In this document: piece after piece, positions 50,998-59,570 of the stretch | Numbering within the stretch: position 1 is the stretch's first letter | Layout of the letters: each line of letters opens with the position of its first letter | Source: Nitrososphaeraceae archaeon | GTDB taxonomy: Archaea > Thermoproteota > Nitrososphaeria > Nitrososphaerales > Nitrososphaeraceae | NCBI GenBank assembly: GCA_021325295.1 | Contig: JAJPHM010000017.1 | Location: 1 to 64,000, forward strand | DNA length: 64,000 nucleotides | Direction of reading: 5' to 3' | Made by a program: the position numbers and the translations under genes | The notes under the pieces: generated by a model | Databases searched by the model: none | Seen by the model: only the letters and a program-made list of their open reading frames with translations | What the model was told of the DNA's origin: nothing

Positions 50998-51540
50998 TTA
51001 GGTTAGAAGATGACCTTTCTCTTGGCAATCGGTGTTTTCGTCACTTGCTTGATTATTCCGGCCCTCTTTTTGGTCTAACTTTAGGGCAGGACTCGATTCT
51101 TGGGGACAATGAAGGAGGGAGATGGCACAAGAAATTTGCGATGTATCCAAATCTAGTGTTTCCGCAGCATAAAGGCGGGCAAGTTCTCTTGATAGGTCTT
51201 CAAGTACAGCCTCGGCAGATGGCACAAGTCTCTCAATGTCATTTTTTATTTTGTTCAGCGACAATGCAGCAGAGTCTATTACTGCAATAAATTCGTCAAG
51301 CATCCCCGCTGTTTCGATTCTTCCGGCCAGCTCCGAAATTATATGCTCTCCTTCCCTGACAAGGCCAAGAGCCACAGTCAGCTCCTGATAACCTCCTGTA
51401 TCTTTTGCCTGCTCGGACTTTGAGAAAAGGCAGATTTCCGACTCCAATCTTGTTCTGAGCGTCTCCAGAGCAAAAGAATTTCTCTGCAGAGTCACAAGTG
51501 CAGCCGAGGCCCTCGCCTGTGGCGAGATGCGCCTAAGCAC
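50998..51540 (-). CDS. ESCRT-III-like protein (CdvB paralogue), short type
   Basis: 180 residues, almost all helical. Basic N-terminal LRRISPQARASAALVTLQR is followed by alternating helices (RTRLESEICLFSKSEQAKD, ELAGRIETAGMLDEFIAVI, DIERLVPSAEAVLEDLSREL) like the short archaeal ESCRT-III paralogues that lack the C-terminal winged-helix part. The MIM-type tail is not obvious; the C-terminus is hydrophilic. Its place between cdvC and another ESCRT-III gene supports the call. Confidence 0.65.
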   Translation of the reverse strand: MLRRISPQARASAALVTLQRNSFALETLRTRLESEICLFSKSEQAKDTGGYQELTVALGLVREGEHIISELAGRIETAGMLDEFIAVIDSAALSLNKIKNDIERLVPSAEAVLEDLSRELARLYAAETLDLDTSQISCAISLLHCPQESSPALKLDQKEGRNNQASDENTDCQEKGHLLT

Positions 51541-51767
51541 CCGATATCACCAATTGCCTCTTTGTATGCTTGTCTGCTTTTCCCCAGTTATGGCTTGCTC
51601 TACTGCACTGCACTCCTATTCCGGATTAAAAGAATGACTGCAAGAAAAAAGGGACGTAGTTAAAAGTAATTGCGTAATACATTTGGTTTATTTACCTTCC
51701 GGGCATCCATCCTTTCTTTCCTTTTGACTGCCAGCACTGTCGCTAGAACCTCTCAAGGCCAGTGCTA

Positions 51768-52457
51768 TTATTTTGCTACCAGCTCTGCTGGAAGCTCCGA
51801 GAAACACTGTCTCATCTCTTTCTCTGCGGCTGCAGATGATTCTTGTATTATCTTGGCGGCCTCTTCGTTTGCAGATTCAAAATTTATTGTATAGCCGCCA
51901 ACCTGGCCAGCATCTACCAGTATACCGCTTAAAACCTCTGATATGGCCTTCATTTCGCTTTCCATTTCCGGCATGTACTGGACGATTAAAGAACATATGC
52001 TTTTTACAACGGCCATCGCAGGACCAGCGACTATAACCAAGTCACCGAGCCCAGAAACTGCAGCAAATTTTGCTTGCAGCTTTTCAAATGATACCTTGGA
52101 CATCATGACCACAGCAGTCATCCGTCTGGACTTTGCCAGGTCAGAAGACAGAATGCAGGAATATTGTGTATTGTTCTCCCTGACTGATGTCACCAAGGTC
52201 TTGAATATTCTGTCATCTGCAGACCTCAGGCCAGCACACAGCTGCTCAAGTTTGCATGTCTGCTCAAGTATCATTTTCTGGACAATGTCAACACGCGGCT
52301 TCAGTGGCCCGCCCGGTCTTGGGAGTGGGTTATGATTTTGGGTTTGATCCTGAAATTGAAATTGATTCTGGTTCTGGTTCTCTATGCTTTCGCCGTCTCT
52401 ATCTTTCACAATCAAATCATCTTCAGCCTGTCTTGATTGATCTTCTTCCTCATGCAT
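51768..52457 (-). CDS. cdvB: ESCRT-III protein CdvB (paralogue)
   Basis: 229 residues. A low-complexity Asn/Gln-rich N-terminus (NQNQNQFQFQDQTQNHNPLP) leads into PGGPLKPRVDIVQKMIL, the typical CdvB N-motif, then helices with CAGLRSADDRIFKTLVTSV, ILSSDLAKSRRMTAVVMMSK, LGDLVIVAGPAMAVVKSICS, ISEVLSGILVDAGQVGG and NFESANEEAAKIIQESSAAA. The last two blocks are close to canonical thaumarchaeal CdvB. The protein ends soon after (SELPAELVAK), so the usual MIM and broken-winged-helix tail are missing. It would polymerise at the division site. Confidence 0.85.
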   Translation of the reverse strand: MHEEEDQSRQAEDDLIVKDRDGESIENQNQNQFQFQDQTQNHNPLPRPGGPLKPRVDIVQKMILEQTCKLEQLCAGLRSADDRIFKTLVTSVRENNTQYSCILSSDLAKSRRMTAVVMMSKVSFEKLQAKFAAVSGLGDLVIVAGPAMAVVKSICSLIVQYMPEMESEMKAISEVLSGILVDAGQVGGYTINFESANEEAAKIIQESSAAAEKEMRQCFSELPAELVAK

Positions 52458-52528
52458 TTGATATCACCTGATTACTACTGCAGGATGACAATTTGCAGGA
52501 TAATACTGCATGCATTCTGAATCGCTTT

Positions 52529-52542
52529 GTTACTGTAGTAAC
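52529..52542. promoter_or_regulatory. Palindromic operator candidate between cdvB and the TrmB gene
   Basis: GTTACTGTAGTAAC is a perfect 6-bp inverted repeat with a 2-bp spacer. A related half-copy CTGCAGTAAC (52549-52558) follows 6 bp further. It is in the divergent region between an ESCRT-III gene and a TrmB-family regulator, so a binding site for that regulator is the natural idea. Confidence 0.5.
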
Positions 52543-52638
52543 ACCGCTCTGCAGTAACAGCTTAGCATTTTTTTGAACTTTGACACAATCTATTTGACAA
52601 ATGCTTTTACCTTCAATTCCGAAAAAGCCCTTTTGTTT

Positions 52639-53859
52639 ATGCATGGAATTGCTAGGGAAGACCAAGAAGACGAAGCTGGCTTGGACATAGCCAGCGGCAA
52701 TACCGATCTTGCCGGAAGCCTTGAGGAATTTGGTCTGTCAAAGTATGAGGCAAGGGCGTACATTACAATGATAGGAAAAGGCTCGCTTGCTGCAAGCGAA
52801 ATAGCATATTACGCTAATCTACCGCGCACAAAAGTCTACCAGACAGTTAAAAAGCTGGAAAAAAAGAGGCTTGCAACAATATCTAGACAAAAGCCACTTA
52901 TCTGTAGCGCAAGCCCTCCTGAGGAGGCATTTGCCGAAATAGTAAGCCTGCATGAGCGCAGGGTAAAAAATATGAAAGGAATAGTTGAGAGACTGCAAAA
53001 GATAAACGACGAAAGGCAGAGGCCAAAAGGATCCGAGGAGAGGAGATATTTCATACTTGACCCCGATTCTGCACTTGAGAAGATAAAGAGCCTCATATCG
53101 CAGGCAAAAAGCTCTGTAGCTGCCCAGCTAGACCCCTGGGGCATCAGGCTAATTTCACAGTGCAGGCTTGCTCTGGTCAAAGCCATCAGCAACGGAGTAA
53201 AAGTTCAGCTGGTCGCATCATCTCGGTGTTTGGAAAATGAAACTTTCTTTTCACTGGCAGATGGTATAGAGATAAGGTTAGGAGATGTGGTATCAAGCAT
53301 AATGGTGATTGATTCCATCCATGTCATTACCGTCGACGGTAGCAATGGCAGGGCCACATTGTTTTCATCAGCCGAGGTATTTGGCGCATCACAATCAAAA
53401 CAATTCCAGTATGTATGGGACAGATCTGTTGAAGCAAGGCTGCTGGCAGGCTCTGACCCCGCGGTAGCATCAAAAGCAATGCGGCTGGCCCAGGCTACAG
53501 AGAACGGCCTCTCTGCGCACGTGCTTGAGTGCACAATGAGTTCCCGGTCTGACCTTCCTGATGGCCTATTGGATGTGGTCGACCATAAATACGGGCTTGA
53601 TATATCTTGTATGGACACAGGACAGATACTTGATGTGGTTGACTCGGCCCTGAAGATAAGCTGTAGCGGAGGGCTGAAGCATGACAGGAACAATAATGTA
53701 ATCAGCTTGCAATCATCTGCGGACAGCAGGAATGTTCTGCCACTGGCGCTGATTCTAGCCTGCTACTTCAAACGGGTTGGAAATGAACCAAAGTTGATGC
53801 AAAATTCCGGGCAAGGGTTCCAGACAGTGCATCTGAAATTGGCAAGGTCCACCCTGTGA
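52639..53859 (+). CDS. TrmB-family transcriptional regulator
   Basis: About 406 residues from ATG 52639 (TTG 52573 also in frame). The N-terminal winged helix has GLSKYEARAYITMIGKGSLA and ANLPRTKVYQTVKKLEKKRL, the TrmB-type HTH. After a coiled region (SLHERRVKNMKGIVERL) comes the TrmB C-terminal/PLD-like sensor domain (EERRYFILDPDSALEKIKSL, LQSSAD near the end). Such regulators sense sugars or other small molecules. It is divergent from cdvB with a palindrome at 52529-52542 between, so it may regulate itself and the ESCRT genes; this is inference. Confidence 0.85.
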   Translation: MHGIAREDQEDEAGLDIASGNTDLAGSLEEFGLSKYEARAYITMIGKGSLAASEIAYYANLPRTKVYQTVKKLEKKRLATISRQKPLICSASPPEEAFAEIVSLHERRVKNMKGIVERLQKINDERQRPKGSEERRYFILDPDSALEKIKSLISQAKSSVAAQLDPWGIRLISQCRLALVKAISNGVKVQLVASSRCLENETFFSLADGIEIRLGDVVSSIMVIDSIHVITVDGSNGRATLFSSAEVFGASQSKQFQYVWDRSVEARLLAGSDPAVASKAMRLAQATENGLSAHVLECTMSSRSDLPDGLLDVVDHKYGLDISCMDTGQILDVVDSALKISCSGGLKHDRNNNVISLQSSADSRNVLPLALILACYFKRVGNEPKLMQNSGQGFQTVHLKLARSTL

Positions 53860-53979
53860 TGTCACCTTCCCATTTCCGTTTCCGTAGTCATTCTTGCCTT
53901 ATTTTGTATTCTTCTTTTGATTGGTGTTCCGATCTGCTCAGGTAGCTCTAAATATCAATAACAAGATAACAATCTGGCA

Positions 53980-54543
53980 TTGCGTGTAGCAATTGCAGCA
54001 ATAATTGCTGCAGCGTCAGTTGCAGCTGCAGCCGGTATAATACTTTATCAGATGAACATTCCATCTTCGCAGGCTGAAGCTGGCAATGCCGACCTCAACT
54101 CGAATGCTTCTCAGCTTCAATCGCAGGTGCGAGCGATGAATTTGTCTGACACCACATACCTCAAAGCCAAGGCTACCGTGAACGGATTTGTTGTTTATAC
54201 CGACGTAGCTGCTACTCCCGCCCAGCAGATAAAGGGCCTCGACATAAAGGACCATCTGGATGAAAATCAGGGTATGCTTTTTGTATTTGACCACGAGATG
54301 CAGCAGGCATTTTGGATGAAAGGAATGAAATTTCCGATTGACATTATCTGGCTAGATAGCAATGGCAGGGTCGTGCACATTGAGAATAGCCTCCCTCCAT
54401 GCCCGCCACTTCCGGGTTTCTGTCCGACATATTCACCCGGAGCCAACTCACTTTATGTCTTGGAGGTCACGTCGGGGTTTGCTCAGAAGCATGGAGTCAT
54501 GTCAGGAACCCAAATACAGCTTCAGCTTTTACCAAGAAATTGA
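53980..54543 (+). CDS. Secreted DUF192 protein
   Basis: 187 residues from TTG 53980. An N-terminal hydrophobic helix (VAIAAIIAAASVAAAAGIIL) is a signal peptide or anchor. The DUF192 (COG1430) domain follows: ATPAQQIKGLDIKDHLDENQ, GMLFVFDHEMQQAFWMKGM, FPIDIIWLDSNGRVVHIE, and SLYVLEVTSGFAQKHGV. Function of DUF192 is unknown; proteins are extracytoplasmic. Conserved Cys and Pro (PPCPPLPGFCPTYSPGANS) suggest a disulfide. Confidence 0.82.
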   Translation: MRVAIAAIIAAASVAAAAGIILYQMNIPSSQAEAGNADLNSNASQLQSQVRAMNLSDTTYLKAKATVNGFVVYTDVAATPAQQIKGLDIKDHLDENQGMLFVFDHEMQQAFWMKGMKFPIDIIWLDSNGRVVHIENSLPPCPPLPGFCPTYSPGANSLYVLEVTSGFAQKHGVMSGTQIQLQLLPRN

Positions 54544-54577
54544 GCTACTGCTGACAGGCTGCTAACTATTACTATTC

Positions 54578-55435
54578 TTATTCCTCTTCCTGTTCGTTTT
54601 CTCTTTCTTGTTCAGCAAATTGCTGATCATCCTTCTCAAAAGACTCTATCTGACCCTCAACTTTGTAAGTCAGGCGCTCTGCCTTTCTTGCAAATACCAG
54701 GTAGGTGGTATGGCCTATCATCCTCATTGAAGGTCTGGTCATTCCTTCCCTTGCCTCCATGTTTCTTATCAAAAGCTCTATGCAGTCGATATCGATAAAT
54801 CCACCTTTTTTCAGCTCTGTTGCGGTTCTCTCGATCTGGTTCATTGTAGGACAGATTGCCACAAAAGCCCCACTTCCCTTCAGGGCATCATACACCTGCT
54901 CGATAACTGTCCATGGGTCTCCGAGGTCGACTATTGCAATATCCATGTTTTTTATCTCAAGCCCCTTGTGTGGATCATGCATGTAAAATGTAACATGCTG
55001 GCTCAGACCAGCTCTATCGACATTACGCTTTGCAATCTCTGCAAAGTCAGGATTTACGTCAAAGGAATGAATATGTCCGCTGGGTTTTACAATACTTGCC
55101 ATAAACGTGGTGAGAGCACCGCTGCCAGTACCTATTTCGAGAACAAGAGAGCCATTTGCAAGCCCTGTTCTAGCTGCAATAAAACCCAAGTCTTTCGGAT
55201 ATACTATCTGTGTCCTCCTCTCCGACTTCATTATAAAATCGTGAATGGTCGGCTCGACCAAGAATATGACCTTGCCCTCGGTGGTCCTTATCGCAGAACC
55301 GTATTCCATTCCTACAAGCGGAGCAAAGTCAATAACACCAAGGTGTGTATGAAACTTTTTGTCAGAGGTTACCTTCGTAAGCCATTTTTTTCTGGGCGTA
55401 TGAAAAAGCAAGACGTACGAGCCTTCCTGAATCAT
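54578..55435 (-). CDS. trmI: tRNA (adenine-N1)-methyltransferase TrmI
   Basis: About 285 residues from ATG 55435 (ATG 55453 is also in frame). N-terminal beta-barrel (GSYVLLFHTPRKKWLTKVTS, KFHTHLGVIDFAPLVGMEYG) and a SAM domain: LVLEIGTGSGALTTFMASIV, HIHSFDVNPDFAEIAKRNVD, DIAIVDLGDPW (the catalytic Asp and D-x-x-x-P-W), IEQVYDALKGSGAFVAICPT. In archaea it makes m1A at 57/58 of tRNA. The C-terminus is an acidic Glu/Gln tail (EQERENEQEEE). Convergent with the DUF192 gene. Confidence 0.92.
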   Translation of the reverse strand: MIQEGSYVLLFHTPRKKWLTKVTSDKKFHTHLGVIDFAPLVGMEYGSAIRTTEGKVIFLVEPTIHDFIMKSERRTQIVYPKDLGFIAARTGLANGSLVLEIGTGSGALTTFMASIVKPSGHIHSFDVNPDFAEIAKRNVDRAGLSQHVTFYMHDPHKGLEIKNMDIAIVDLGDPWTVIEQVYDALKGSGAFVAICPTMNQIERTATELKKGGFIDIDCIELLIRNMEAREGMTRPSMRMIGHTTYLVFARKAERLTYKVEGQIESFEKDDQQFAEQERENEQEEE

Positions 55436-55612
55436 TTGGTTGCAACGATACACAAAATTGCAAGGAGATAAAAATCAATCCGTCAGAAGCCAAGAAAGTA
55501 AGATTAGGGAGACAACCCGGCTACTTGCATGCTTGCTACTTCATTGCATGATTTTGGCCAGCAGACCTCCGGCCTTGTCTATTCATCTCATTGTCACGGT
55601 TCTTTGAAACTA

Positions 55613-57574
55613 CTACATCTTTTCAAGAGGTGTGACCCCTATCAGAGCCATCGCGTTTCTAAGTGTCAGGCCAAAAGCCTTTACAAGTGCAAGCCTTGCC
55701 CTCATTATATCTGAATCAGACTCTTTTAGAACGGGAACCTTTTCGTAGAACAGGTTAAACACTGTTGCAAGAGAATAAGCATATCTTGCCACCGACTTTG
55801 GCGAGAGGGACTTTGCTGCTTCTTCAACTACCATGTCAAGCCTTGCAATTTCCTTTACAAGCGTGACTTCATATTCCGATATGAGCGCTGCGAACTGTTC
55901 TTCCATGCCAAATGAAGGATTGTAGACTGCAGGGTTTGCCGATTTTTCCAATATTCGCTGCGACCTGGCATAGGCATACTGCAGGTATGGCCCCGTGTCG
56001 CCTTCAAGGCTCAGGGACTCCTTTATGTCAAAGGTGATTATCTTGTCAAGGTCCTGCCTTACCATGTTGTATCTGATAGCCGAGATTGCAATCTCTTCAG
56101 CTGTTCTTTGCACATGCTCGTCCGGCCACGAAGGATTCCTTGTCTTGACTTCCTCGTGTGCCTTTGAGCGGAGGTTATCCATGATATAGTCGGCATTGAC
56201 AAAAAGGCCCTTTCTTCCAGACATGTGCATAAACTGCTTATCGCCTATATCCATGCCCAAGCTCTTGGCAGTTTCGGAGCTGAGTGTAACAGCCTCGTAT
56301 CCTAGGTGGTAATAGCGGTGATTTTGGTTTTGATTTTGATTGTGGCTACCTCCGGTCAGCTGCGAAAGAACCCAAGATATTATCTTCTGCAGTCTTGCCT
56401 GTCTGGAGTCGATTATTGTAATTACCTGCTCTCCTGAGTTGAAATTGGGGTTGCCTTGGATGCTGTCATCTGCCTTCTTGTCCAGTGTAGTTGCCCACAA
56501 AGTTGAGCCATCCCACTGCACAGTAAACCTGAAATATGAAAATGGATCCTCTACCAAACCGAGCTTCCAAGCTGCATAGGGGATGTCCTTTGCCATGTAG
56601 GTTGCGGTGCCGTCACTTCTGACAAGCACTTTGTCGTCTTCCCCTCCCTCGTGTGCCTTTATCACCCAGCACCCTCTGTTCTTGCCTTCTGTTTCAAAGA
56701 CTGCCAGACCGCTTTTCTTGAGTAGCTCAAATGATCTTGCCCACATTTGAGAGACTACTATCTGCGATTCAAAATTCAAAAGGTCATAGCGCACTTTCAT
56801 TCTCCAGCATGTTATGAGCTGCTCTTCCAGTATCCTGCGCGTAATCTCTGAAGCAAAGGCTGCCAGTTCAGACTTTCCTTCCTCTATATTCTGCAGAACC
56901 AGCTTGCGCTTTTCTGCAAGCAAGGGATTGGATTCATAGATGTCGTTTATCTTTACGTAAAGCTCGCCACAATACTGGTCAAATTTCACTCCATCTGGTG
57001 GTTTGGCAGCAAACCCGGCGAATTTGAGTGCCACGACAATGTCTGCTACCTGCAAGCCAGAGTCGTCTACATAATTTAGAACTGTAACATGGTGGTTTGT
57101 AGCCTTCATTATCCGATGTAGGGTATCTCCCAGTATGGCGTTGCGCATATGACCAACATGCAGCGCCTTGTTTGGGTTTACGCTTGTATGTTCAATTATC
57201 GTATGCAGGCCCTTGCCGACGTCAGGGTAACCGTAGCGTGGATTTTGCAAGGCCTCACGAAGAGTGTTTGACGCTAGCCGCTGATAATTTACTCTGAAAT
57301 TGATATATCCGGCCTGGTGGGGCTCGACTGACAATATTAGCGATTCGGGGTGAGCCTCAAGGTAGGGCTTTAGATGTATATTGATGATCTGGGTAGCTAT
57401 CTCAAACGGGCGCCTTCTCAACTGCTTGGCGAGCTGGAATGCAATATTGCAGCTCAGGTCTCCAAACTCCTTTGGTGGCTCTGAAATGCTAAAGTCAGGT
57501 ACCTGGCATCCCATTGAAGATACCGCGTCGGCGATTACCCTGCGGGTCTCGTTTACTAAAAGGCGGAATGTCAT
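55613..57574 (-). CDS. argS: Arginyl-tRNA synthetase
   Basis: 653 residues. N-terminal Arg-tRNA-synt_N domain (VNETRRVIADAVSSMG, FGDLSCNIAFQLAKQLRR), HIGH motif in VNPNKALHVGHMRNAILGD, and the C-terminal anticodon-binding domain from about residue 520 (DLDKIITFDIKESLSLEGD, GPYLQYAYARSQRIL). KMSK is replaced by MSGRKG in QFMHMSGRKGLFVNADYIM, normal for many ArgS. An unusual insert NQNQNQNH (about residues 417-424) breaks the core between the Rossmann parts. The next gene overlaps its start by 4 bp. Confidence 0.95.
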   Translation of the reverse strand: MTFRLLVNETRRVIADAVSSMGCQVPDFSISEPPKEFGDLSCNIAFQLAKQLRRRPFEIATQIINIHLKPYLEAHPESLILSVEPHQAGYINFRVNYQRLASNTLREALQNPRYGYPDVGKGLHTIIEHTSVNPNKALHVGHMRNAILGDTLHRIMKATNHHVTVLNYVDDSGLQVADIVVALKFAGFAAKPPDGVKFDQYCGELYVKINDIYESNPLLAEKRKLVLQNIEEGKSELAAFASEITRRILEEQLITCWRMKVRYDLLNFESQIVVSQMWARSFELLKKSGLAVFETEGKNRGCWVIKAHEGGEDDKVLVRSDGTATYMAKDIPYAAWKLGLVEDPFSYFRFTVQWDGSTLWATTLDKKADDSIQGNPNFNSGEQVITIIDSRQARLQKIISWVLSQLTGGSHNQNQNQNHRYYHLGYEAVTLSSETAKSLGMDIGDKQFMHMSGRKGLFVNADYIMDNLRSKAHEEVKTRNPSWPDEHVQRTAEEIAISAIRYNMVRQDLDKIITFDIKESLSLEGDTGPYLQYAYARSQRILEKSANPAVYNPSFGMEEQFAALISEYEVTLVKEIARLDMVVEEAAKSLSPKSVARYAYSLATVFNLFYEKVPVLKESDSDIMRARLALVKAFGLTLRNAMALIGVTPLEKM

Positions 57575-58401
57575 CGGTCTGTTTTTGCAACTCCTTGCTC
57601 TTGCCCTTGCCTGTCCTCCGCGGCTCTTTTGCCACTTTCCGCATCTTCATATCCGGCGTCTTTTCTCTCTCCCTTTCCTTTCTGTTGTTGTCTTATATCG
57701 TGTAACCCAAGAAAGTTAAATGCCACAAAGTCAATTGCTTCTGACAGGCCGTCACCCTCCCTGCCTGCAACGACATGTTCGGCCCTGGCCTTGACGTTAT
57801 CCTCGGCGTGACCCAGCGCTATGCTGTATCCGCACAAGTCGTACATCGGGATATCAGTCTCGCTGTCTCCTATAGCCACCACCTGCTCGGGATCTACTTT
57901 AAGCATCTTTAGAGCCTCAACCAAACCCGATGCTTTGTTGATTCCTTTTTCATTGATATGAAAAGCATATTTGCTATCGCTTAGGTACAGGTCAGAGCAA
58001 GGACCCTGATCAAGGATTCTCTGCCCTTCTTGAATGTCAAAGGTTCTGAGCAGAACTACCTCTGTCATCCTTGGAAAGACTGGTTTTTCCTGCACGGCCT
58101 TTATGCTTTTTTTCAAGAATTCATAACCTCTGATACAATTCTCCCTGTTTGCCAAGAGCTTATGCTGTTGAGGGGCCACAGTAATAGCGCCCCCATTTTC
58201 CCCGATTGCAATTTTGGTGGTTCCACCAAACATTGCAAGGACATATGCTTCAATTGAAGACCGTCCTGTGACATAAATGACATTATAGCCAAGCTTTTCA
58301 ATATAGCGCAACTTTGCAAGCGACTTGAGGTGTATAGTCCCTCCGCCATTTTCTGTCAGCGTGCCGTCAATGTCTACTGCAAAAACCTTGATTGAGGCCA
58401 A
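57571..58401 (-). CDS. HAD phosphatase, phosphoglycolate phosphatase type
   Basis: 276 residues. DIDGTLTENGGG is HAD motif I (D-x-D-G-T), VIYVTGRSS is motif II (Thr-Gly-Arg), INKASGLVEAL holds the motif III Lys, and GDSETDIPM is motif IV. The archaeal phosphoglycolate phosphatase / sucrose-phosphate phosphatase-like IIB cap fits the length. A charged low-complexity tail (QQQKGKGERKDAGYEDAESG) is added at the C-terminus and overlaps argS by ATGA; coupled translation is likely. Confidence 0.87.
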   Translation of the reverse strand: MASIKVFAVDIDGTLTENGGGTIHLKSLAKLRYIEKLGYNVIYVTGRSSIEAYVLAMFGGTTKIAIGENGGAITVAPQQHKLLANRENCIRGYEFLKKSIKAVQEKPVFPRMTEVVLLRTFDIQEGQRILDQGPCSDLYLSDSKYAFHINEKGINKASGLVEALKMLKVDPEQVVAIGDSETDIPMYDLCGYSIALGHAEDNVKARAEHVVAGREGDGLSEAIDFVAFNFLGLHDIRQQQKGKGERKDAGYEDAESGKRAAEDRQGQEQGVAKTDR

Positions 58402-58646
58402 ATTGTCAAGTATGCGGAGAATGAATTTCGGATATTATAAGTGTAGTTACCATGTACTTACTGCTGGCCTGTCTTCAGCCAGTTTGCCCCGCCAAGTTTG
58501 CCAAGAATTTCAGTCTTTACAAAATCTCCACGAGGCAGTTGCAATATGCAGATAATATTACAAAGGACGGCAAGGCCTGTTTGCTTTCTTGTTCTTTATC
58601 TATCTATTTATTTATTTTATTTTGGTTAATCTTTCTTTCACTATAT

Positions 58647-59237
58647 CTATTCAGGGATATCCAGAGCTACTGATTCTTTGAGCATCTCTGCAAATTCTGC
58701 CATGTCTTGTTTTGTGATGGCAAGATTTGGTGAAACTGCAGGTACTGGTATCTTTGACGCTGGACGCACAGATGGCTGTCTTTGGTCTTTAGGAATCTGC
58801 ACTAGTGACTTCTCTTTCTCTGTTTTCTGTTTTGGTTGCGCCTTCATCCTTTTATCCGTCAATGATTTCTGTTTTTTGATGCTGGCCTTTACTTTGAATC
58901 CAAAATGGCCTCTATCGCTCCATTTTTCGATCTCGACAAGGTCACCTACGCCTGCAAGCCTGTCGCCCTCACTAGTTACGACAGTAAAGTCTTGTCTGTC
59001 TCCTTTCCTCATGGTCGATAGCACCTCATAGAAATGCTGCCAATCAAGTGGATTTGTGACTAGAGCCTCTATAGTAAGCACATCCCCTACAGTCACTTCG
59101 GTAATATAACTAGACAAAATCTCTAGCTGACCTAGTTTCGCGTACACATTCATCATAAATTCTGTCTTGGATATATAACTTGTGGAATTATTTGATAGAA
59201 CGCGAAAAGCTCCCACATCAGCATATTGAATGTTCAT
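58647..59237 (-). CDS. Hypothetical protein with Lys/Gln/Pro-rich linker
   Basis: About 196 residues from ATG 59237 (MNIQYADVGAFRVLSNNSTS); an in-frame ATG 59303 adds 22. The N-terminal 120 residues are beta-rich (ILSSYITEVTVGDVLTIEAL, DFTVVTSEGDRLAGVGDLVE, GHFGFKVKAS) and then a basic Lys/Gln/Pro linker (KRMKAQPKQKTEKEKSLVQI) leads to a C-terminal helix (TKQDMAEFAEMLKESVALDI). No family recognised. A pyrimidine-rich + strand tract follows the stop. Confidence 0.6.
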   Translation of the reverse strand: MNIQYADVGAFRVLSNNSTSYISKTEFMMNVYAKLGQLEILSSYITEVTVGDVLTIEALVTNPLDWQHFYEVLSTMRKGDRQDFTVVTSEGDRLAGVGDLVEIEKWSDRGHFGFKVKASIKKQKSLTDKRMKAQPKQKTEKEKSLVQIPKDQRQPSVRPASKIPVPAVSPNLAITKQDMAEFAEMLKESVALDIPE

Positions 59238-59306
59238 GATGTTACAAAAAACCTTAATTATATTTGTGAAATTTGTATTGCCTTCTTGTTCTTGATGCCT
59301 CATTAA

Positions 59307-59313
59307 TTATATA
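59307..59313 (+). promoter_or_regulatory. TATA box for the tRNA gene
   Basis: TTATATA, 26-32 bp before the first base of the tRNA (59339). This is the expected archaeal position. Confidence 0.6.
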
Positions 59314-59338
59314 GGGAGAGCAAATGGTCAAAGTATGC

Positions 59339-59437
59339 GGGCCCGTCGCCCAGTCAGGACAGGGTGCTGATTCCCGTTTGAAGAGAAGCACAGGCCTCCG
59401 GAGCCAGTTGTCGTGGGATCGAAGCCCACCGGGCCCG
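59339..59437 (+). tRNA. tRNA-Arg(CCG) with a 24-nt intron at position 29/30
   Basis: Acceptor stem GGGCCCG/CGGGCCC, D stem GCCC/GGGT, T arm GTGGG ATCGAAG CCCAC, discriminator G. The anticodon stem cannot be made in one piece, but removing 24 nt (59370-59393) after G29 joins CTG with GCCTCCGGAGCCAG to give a perfect 5-bp stem CTGGC/GCCAG around loop CTCCGGA, with U33 and anticodon CCG at 59398-59400. A20 and G73 are the usual arginine identity bases. The intron site (29/30) is non-canonical; 28/29 is equivalent by one base. T-loop has A at 54 instead of T, which is odd. No CCA is encoded. Confidence 0.85.
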
Positions 59438-59570
59438 CTATTAATCAGCTAAGACGGGTCGGGCTCAAAGAATAATACAATATCAGGCAATTCGAGCAAG
59501 CAAGATATGTTGCAACAAAGAAAGCCAGAGTTTTTTTATCTCCAAAACTAGTGCAGCGTGCTTGATGAAC

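Noticed and set aside
59339-59437. Reading the RNA as an intron-free type II tRNA or as tRNA-Gly(CCC)
   Set aside because: These folds leave mismatches in the anticodon stem or misplace U33; only the 29/30 intron gives a perfect stem with arginine identity bases.
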